Notes under the pieces: model-generated
Told to the model about the DNA's origin: nothing
Seen by the model: only the letters and a program-made list of their open reading frames with translations
The model's database searches: none
Shown here: positions 8,601 through 10,944 of the stretch, piece after piece
How the letters are laid out: the number at the start of each line of letters is the position of its first letter
Position numbering within the stretch: position 1 is the first letter of the stretch
DNA from: Candidatus Bathyarchaeum sp.
GTDB lineage: Archaea; Thermoproteota; Bathyarchaeia; Bathyarchaeales; Bathyarchaeaceae
DNA length: 10,944 bases
Direction of reading: 5' to 3'
NCBI GenBank assembly: GCA_004376385.1
Contig: SOJY01000097.1
Span: 1-10,944, forward strand
Position numbers and translations under genes: made by a program

Positions 8601-8889
8601 CTATAACCTTCTCATCTGTTGTCCTAAGCCAAACTAGCCCCGTGTAATAATCAGCAGTTGAAACTCTACAATACAGTTGAGGTATAACTGGCGAAACCTT
8701 AAACAAGAGAACGGCAGGTTCTTCCTTCGTACCCGTTCCTGTCGGTTCTTTCTGAGACTCACGTTGATGTGGGCGTTCAGGGTATCCTGTTAAGATGTTA
8801 GAAAGTACCGAAAGAAGAAATAGCGAAACAAGTAGAACTAGAAGAATCGTTATCAATGATGACTTTCGCGTTTTTAACCCTATGCCCAT
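5665..8889 (-). CDS. Membrane-anchored transglutaminase-like protein with DUF4129-like C-terminal domain
   Basis: This 1074-residue protein has a signal anchor (11-30), a long extracytoplasmic part (31-830), a second membrane segment (833-853) and a cytoplasmic tail. The transglutaminase core lies at about 225-335: Cys269 in RKGICIDAATALA, His311 in TGGHAVTEVY and Asp327 in GWIQFDATP form the catalytic triad. Such enzymes act as cysteine proteases, amidases or cross-linkers; which applies here is not visible. After it come several beta-sandwich repeats (about 340-830), two of which share similar FxGSExYLP / FSGNEYVLGSN ends. Fourteen N-x-S/T sequons lie in 31-830 and none in the tail, as expected for a glycosylated surface protein. 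The tail carries another beta domain (about 890-990) and a DUF4129-like end (about 1000-1065: TAREIESLIL, then FEKAEYS). This order resembles bacterial TgpA-type proteins but with a single N-terminal span and a far larger ectodomain. The ATG at 8889 overlaps the preceding stop by ten bases. Confidence 0.93.
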   Translation of the reverse strand: MGIGLKTRKSSLITILLVLLVSLFLLSVLSNILTGYPERPHQRESQKEPTGTGTKEEPAVLLFKVSPVIPQLYCRVSTADYYTGLVWLRTTDEKVIEEFPQVQDANTSRVFTIEINTSQRETLLPIPSSDSALANLSLTQNEGLEFYVDTIGNVYKVITYGQAKEAQLVYNVTWRDVEVDDKLILLDNIPEELLNKYLQLPDISAEVWKLAKDLEDPSYSILDQILADVQYLRTSFVYDVEARARADTGMHIPQGSNVFSYIQRRKGICIDAATALAIILRIQKIPARISIGYKPGKIERGKLLYYTTGGHAVTEVYLSPYGWIQFDATPPLEENPLVNVLPFKKVCSPGSRLFYQLSITNRRDSADDFKLFVDSRQKWNVAAAPKELSIGSFQTADALLEVIIPEDADLGEKDVVTITVASLGYPEIAFSILAIVQAENISHISTTTTLGNIDEAVIRGYTLRVNGTILTANDEKVDNMTVFIFLTKSKETEGVIVGKGYSKQGDFQIESVIPYLMEIGNYKVIPISLGTTQYAPSSSASIIRVRATTRIELGSEEQFLLGYGAIHGHLLWDNGTGFAKASISLNITSLATPLESWQLQNLTFKDGTFRIETAFEDPGVYEVEAIFSGNEYVLGSNATRVVELKRGLPTIQIFGGNIAVRGEVFNITVTIQYQDIRVWGEPATVTFDNQLLATIETRDNGSCTWSFLVDSEETLGPHIFIVALKKGSVSAVHKVAVKSKTRLTTKTSNIAGGMFLLFSTSISDDHDLPIQRAEIVVDDYGLSWKTDKNGNLTFLLDTIELWPANLLLTARFEGSESYLPVTTEKEVVLEPIISLPFFIPLVSPILFVMVFVYAKHIVRRSQAFRQTSDMEVVKERVMVEEEPIYKPQKMQPLKIVFPDIGPEFPNVWGIRAKLHIEIVLDKSVLEKIQKRDVEVLIDEETVASVRLSQQGRAELSHMFIKNGEHQMRVILPRTPGRRPWNAEIKLRVVDYGEEIIRLYNESLVKLTSYGIHPRKEMTAREIESLILKTSDFSPEALRKVTICFEKAEYSNHLATRKDYETMYLSLKGLNIGVE

Positions 8890-9401
8890 AGTTTCTCATC
8901 ATCACGAGGTGTTTCTTTCTCTCGCGTGCGCACAAATCTTCTCAGAACGGGTAATAGAAACACAATTGAGATCTTGTAAATACTCACGGAAAACATGCTG
9001 TTGTATAAACTCCATGCAACTATTTCTGTGGTTTTCATTAATAAAACGAAATCGTTGACGAAACGGAGAGAAACATTTACAAATGAAAACAAGATGGTTA
9101 TCACTGATAGGCCGATAATACATCTCTCTGCAATTCCTTCTTTTCTTATTCTGTAAAATATCAGGCACAAAACAGCTGCAGAAAAAAGCATCCAAATATG
9201 GAAAAGCATGATTATCTTTAGTCCGCCGTTTGCCACTGCTCCAGTCACGGCAACGGAGAAATTTAGGTTGAAAGCTAGGCTTGTGATCAGCAAGGTCCAT
9301 TGAGACGCAGCTAGAAAGTGTGGAAACATCTTATTTTCAACGGCTTTACGGAGCTTCATACTGTAAACTGAGCTCCAGTTCTTTGCATTCAGCAAATTCA
9401 T
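8880..9401 (-). CDS. Four-span membrane protein, first gene of the operon
   Basis: This 173-residue protein matches no family I recognise. Four membrane segments are likely near 28-50, 62-83, 94-115 and 127-153, flanked by a basic N-terminal stretch (MKLRKAVENK) and a charged tail (RRFVRTREKETPRDDEK) that should be cytoplasmic. No enzyme motif is visible. The ATG at 9399-9401 is preceded directly by an in-frame TAG, so the gene cannot start further upstream; Met15 is a possible later start. It opens the minus-strand operon, overlaps the transglutaminase start by ten bases, and lies just downstream of a copy of the 62-bp repeat with a TATA-like box. A helper or anchor for the single-span transglutaminase is a reasonable guess, since bacterial TgpA-type proteins carry several N-terminal spans in the same chain. 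Confidence 0.85.
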   Translation of the reverse strand: MNLLNAKNWSSVYSMKLRKAVENKMFPHFLAASQWTLLITSLAFNLNFSVAVTGAVANGGLKIIMLFHIWMLFSAAVLCLIFYRIRKEGIAERCIIGLSVITILFSFVNVSLRFVNDFVLLMKTTEIVAWSLYNSMFSVSIYKISIVFLLPVLRRFVRTREKETPRDDEKLWA

Positions 9402-9412
9402 CTATTACAAAG

Positions 9413-9431
9413 CCTCTGATCAAAACAGAGG
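9413..9431. promoter_or_regulatory. Hairpin in the operon leader region
   Basis: CCTCTG (9413-9418) and CAGAGG (9426-9431) pair around a seven-base loop. On the minus strand it falls between the TATA-like box and the first ATG, so it overlaps or closely follows the expected transcription start. It may be an operator or a leader-RNA hairpin. Confidence 0.3.
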
Positions 9432-9438
9432 ATAGAGA

Positions 9439-9500
9439 CCATTTAAAATTATCTCACTATCTGAAGTGCAATTCACCGCGCGCGTGCATTTGATTTTGTC
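9439..9500. repeat. 62-bp direct repeat, copy 1 (upstream of the operon)
   Basis: It is identical over 62 bases to 10431-10492, in the same orientation. It starts CCATTTAAAATTATC and ends TTTGATTTTGTC. After one extra A, the following ATGCACG (9503-9509) also matches. With CGTGCAT at 9483-9489 that gives an inverted pair separated by 13 bases. The copy begins 38 bases upstream of the operon's first ATG, consistent with a promoter or operator block. Confidence 0.9.
9440..9447 (-). promoter_or_regulatory. TATA-like box of the minus-strand operon
   Basis: On the minus strand the stretch reads ATAATTTTAAATGG, an AT-only core about 39-46 bases before the ATG at 9401. Archaeal transcription usually starts about 25 bases downstream of the box, giving a leader of roughly 15-20 bases. 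It is inferred from sequence and spacing only. Confidence 0.4.
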
Positions 9501-9673
9501 ACATGCACGAAATGAGCTAATTCCTCTTGATGTAAATGATCCATATGAATTTTTGCTCTATACATTTTCTTGAACTCGAAAGAGGCTTCCGGATGCACAT
9601 ACACAAAGCTCCAAACCTCCATATATGACAATACCAACAGTGTGCGCGGTTCTTTTTCTGAATCAAGTTCCAA
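9473..9673 (-). CDS. Doubtful small hypothetical protein ending in the 62-bp repeat
   Basis: A 66-codon frame starts at a TTG (9671-9673) and ends at a TGA inside the first 62-bp repeat; the frame stays open upstream to 9739 without a better start. The composition (MELDSEKEPRTLLVLSYMEV, then FEFKKMYRAKIHMDHLHQEE) looks protein-like, unlike the surrounding DNA, but no family is recognised and no SD is seen. It could be a small real gene, the remains of a decayed gene, or chance. Its last residues (SNARAR) are encoded by repeat DNA, which argues against a conserved C terminus. Confidence 0.22.
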   Translation of the reverse strand: MELDSEKEPRTLLVLSYMEVWSFVYVHPEASFEFKKMYRAKIHMDHLHQEELAHFVHVTKSNARAR

Positions 9674-10012
9674 AACGATGTTTTTAATACGCCCGATCAG
9701 AAAAAATTTCCGAAAAACCGAGAGGTCACCCCCACTAGGTCACTCTAAGTCTTGCGAAAAGCTGGTGGATCATAGCTGCAAAATTCTAGATCATTATGAA
9801 TTCACGGTTACCCCGAGTCTAATGAAACTGAAATCCAATTCCGTAAGCAGGGTTGTGAAACGCAACGCAGAAAACTGAGTGAGGGAACATGGCTACTCAA
9901 CGACGATGACCTCTCACACTCTAAAGGAAACTAGCGGAATGTTGGAAGGAACATAAGATCTTGATATGTTTTCTTTAAGTGTTATACGTTAGACATCTCC
10001 AGAACAACTCTT

Positions 10013-10429
10013 CTAAAGACTGTTGGCAAATATCTTTAAATAACCTAAAACAAGCGCTGAAACAAACATTGAAACAATTCCGTAAAAGAGTGTCCCAATA
10101 AACGCAGCGGCAAATGAATTCAGCCAGCTCATTCCAGTATAGTGCTTGATCAAGAGAAGCCAAATAACAAAAACGAGGCCGTGGCTTACGTCCAACCAAG
10201 GGATCGACTCTGCTGGAAACAACGGAATAAAAATAGAGAACATTGCGCCAGCACTTGTACCAAGAAAGGATATGATAAAACCATACTTATGTAAAGAACC
10301 TTTGATCGAAATGATGCTCGAAAAATAGAATGTTAAAATGATCAAATTCGAAATAAATGAGGCAACCATAATAATAAGGGTAGATGACCACAAATTCTTT
10401 TTACCAGCTATTAATTTGCATGCATGCAT
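10013..10429 (-). CDS. Small multi-span membrane protein, unrecognised
   Basis: From the ATG at 10427-10429 this is 138 residues with about four membrane segments: the first centred on IIMVASFISNLIILTFYF, then GFIISFLGTSAGAMFSIFIPLF, HGLVFVIWLLLIKHY, and LNSFAAAFIGTLFYGIVSMFVSALVLGYL. No enzyme motif is seen and I cannot name the family. The start is uncertain. The frame stays open up to an ATG at 10519, but residues from there would be encoded by the 62-bp repeat and its ATGCAT blocks, which is improbable. If the TATA-like box at 10432-10439 is used, the message would begin near 10408, and the TTG at 10393 or ATG at 10369 would be the real start, both leaving the membrane segments nearly intact. 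It shares its upstream repeat with the envelope operon, suggesting common control. Confidence 0.65.
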   Translation of the reverse strand: MHACKLIAGKKNLWSSTLIIMVASFISNLIILTFYFSSIISIKGSLHKYGFIISFLGTSAGAMFSIFIPLFPAESIPWLDVSHGLVFVIWLLLIKHYTGMSWLNSFAAAFIGTLFYGIVSMFVSALVLGYLKIFANSL

Positions 10430-10430
10430 G

Positions 10431-10492
10431 CCATTTAAAATTATCTCACTATCTGAAGTGCAATTCACCGCGCGCGTGCATTTGATTTTGTC
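10431..10492. repeat. 62-bp direct repeat, copy 2 (upstream of the small membrane protein)
   Basis: Identical to 9439-9500, 992 bases further on. Here CGTGCAT (10475-10481) and ATGCACG (10494-10500) are separated by 12 bases instead of 13. The inverted arms are intact in both copies although the spacer differs by one base, which suggests the arms matter. Confidence 0.9.
10432..10439 (-). promoter_or_regulatory. TATA-like box at the end of repeat copy 2
   Basis: This is the same AT-only core as at 9440-9447, on the minus strand, placed before the small membrane protein gene. A start about 25 bases downstream would fall near 10408, inside the longest reading frame, which argues for a later start codon. 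Confidence 0.35.
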
Positions 10493-10607
10493 CATGCACG
10501 AGATAAGCTTTGCATGCATGCAAACAAGTAGAGAAACGTAGTTTACTATTACTAGAATTGGAGTTGTTTCGCTGCATGGAGTGAATGTTAAATGCCAAAG
10601 AACTGTG

Positions 10608-10616
10608 AAATATATA
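10608..10616 (+). promoter_or_regulatory. TATA box of the rhomboid gene
   Basis: AAATATATA on the + strand is a good archaeal TATA box. It lies about 75 bases before the ATG at 10690, which predicts a leader of around 50 bases. Confidence 0.45.
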
Positions 10617-10689
10617 GTCTATGCAAATTCTTATTAGTATCAAGTTATGAAATGGCGTCAAACATCAACGTTCTACGACGGTAACAACA

Positions 10690-10944
10690 ATGAAGAAGAA
10701 TTATCTGCTGGTACTTCTATGTATCCTAGTCAGCGTCTTCGCTTGGACCGTTGAAGATCAAAACATCGTTGAACAATTTTTAATGTTCAGCGGGGACAAC
10801 TTTTTCGAAGGAAAGGTTTGGACCCCGGCTACAGCATTGTTTGTCCATGGCGACCTTGCCCACTTGATTGGTAACATGTTTTTCCTTTTTGTGTTTGGAA
10901 ACACGCTGGAGGATGTAGTCGGCGCGAAGAAGACAATGGCAGTG
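10690..10944 (+). CDS. Rhomboid-family intramembrane serine protease (N-terminal part)
   Basis: The first 85 codons are in the window and the frame is open at the edge. After a short basic start, a membrane segment lies at about residues 5-19, then a loop with FFEGKVWTPATALFVHGD. The rhomboid transmembrane-2 signature follows: His53, His58 and Asn62 in HGDLAHLIGN, then FVFGNTLEDVVG with Glu74 and Gly78. In rhomboids these residues line the active site and the oxyanion hole; the catalytic GxSG serine and second histidine should lie beyond the window. Rhomboids cleave membrane proteins inside or near the bilayer. The start ATG is preceded by a TATA box and a weak GGT. It diverges from the small membrane protein gene. 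Confidence 0.9.
   Translation, partial: MKKNYLLVLLCILVSVFAWTVEDQNIVEQFLMFSGDNFFEGKVWTPATALFVHGDLAHLIGNMFFLFVFGNTLEDVVGAKKTMAV

Larger units (their letters stand above)
9402..10012. other. Long gene-poor region upstream of the operon
   Basis: About 600 bases lie between the operon start and the next minus-strand gene. They include a leader hairpin (9413-9431), a TATA-like box (9440-9447), the first copy of the 62-bp repeat (9439-9500) and a further ATGCAC (9593-9598). A minus-strand frame is open from 9739 to 9473 and is described separately; a + strand frame at 9570-9878 has poor, Ser- and Lys-rich composition and no family features. Nothing recognisable lies from 9745 to 10012. Confidence 0.45.
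10416..10523. repeat. 108-bp unit with 13-bp perfect inverted ends
   Basis: TTGCATGCATGCA (10416-10428) and its exact reverse complement (10511-10523) bound a unit that contains the second 62-bp repeat. The right end is also a 14-bp perfect palindrome, TTGCATGCATGCAA (10510-10523). No target-site duplication is visible in the flanks (TTAAT and ACAAG). It could be a tiny non-autonomous element, a regulatory block with multiple sites, or a hairpin-forming repeat. Confidence 0.5.

Noticed and set aside
9570..9878. Plus-strand 102-codon frame in the gene-poor region
   Set aside because: It is Ser/Lys-rich with no hydrophobic core or motif and has no SD; it is probably chance in AT-rich DNA.
9439..10492. 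The two 62-bp repeats as attachment sites of an integrated element
   Set aside because: The 930 bases between them hold no integrase, recombinase or tRNA gene, only a small membrane protein and noncoding DNA.
10430..10519. N-terminal extension of the small membrane protein up to the ATG at 10519
   Set aside because: Those residues would be encoded by the noncoding repeat and its palindromes, and the TATA-like box would then lie inside the gene.
10416..10523. CRISPR-like array
   Set aside because: There are only two long repeat copies, almost 1 kb apart, with no regular spacers and no cas genes.

Overview
The window looks archaeal. It is AT-rich, and it has TATA-like boxes and Shine-Dalgarno (SD) sequences of the GGTGATC type, two of them set just before TTG starts. 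It also carries the end of an HdrD/GlpC-type (CCG-domain) iron-sulfur protein and a MoxR / DUF58 / transglutaminase cluster of archaeal type. A Bathyarchaeia-like or related lineage would fit, but the phylum cannot be fixed from sequence reading alone.

Layout: positions 1-113 hold the last 36 codons of a cysteine-rich CCG-domain protein on the + strand. A 340-base gene-free stretch rich in ATGCAT motifs follows. Next on the + strand is an M23-family metallopeptidase (460-1575) with a complete zinc site but no signal peptide. It converges across about 230 noncoding bases on a large minus-strand operon (9401 down to 1809).

The operon has six genes in the order of transcription: a four-span membrane protein, a 1074-residue membrane-anchored transglutaminase with a long extracytoplasmic beta-rich region and a cytoplasmic DUF4129-like tail, a four-span membrane protein with a cytoplasmic tail, a MoxR AAA+ ATPase, a DUF58 protein, and an eight-span membrane protein. 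Every junction overlaps or is separated by only a few bases, so the products are probably made together. The likely reading is an envelope system in which the MoxR ATPase and DUF58 protein act from the cytoplasm on a membrane complex that includes the surface transglutaminase. Three of the six proteins are unrecognised membrane proteins.

Upstream of the operon is a gene-poor stretch (9402-10012), then a small minus-strand membrane protein (10013-10429). At the right edge a + strand rhomboid intramembrane protease starts at 10690 and runs off the window.

The most unusual noncoding signal is a perfect 62-bp direct repeat (9439-9500 and 10431-10492). Each copy sits just upstream of a minus-strand gene, carries a TATA-like box and contains an inverted CGTGCAT/ATGCACG pair. 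The second copy lies inside a 108-bp unit bounded by perfect 13-bp inverted ends. Related ATGCAT / GTGCAT motifs are concentrated in all the intergenic regions and nearly absent from the genes.
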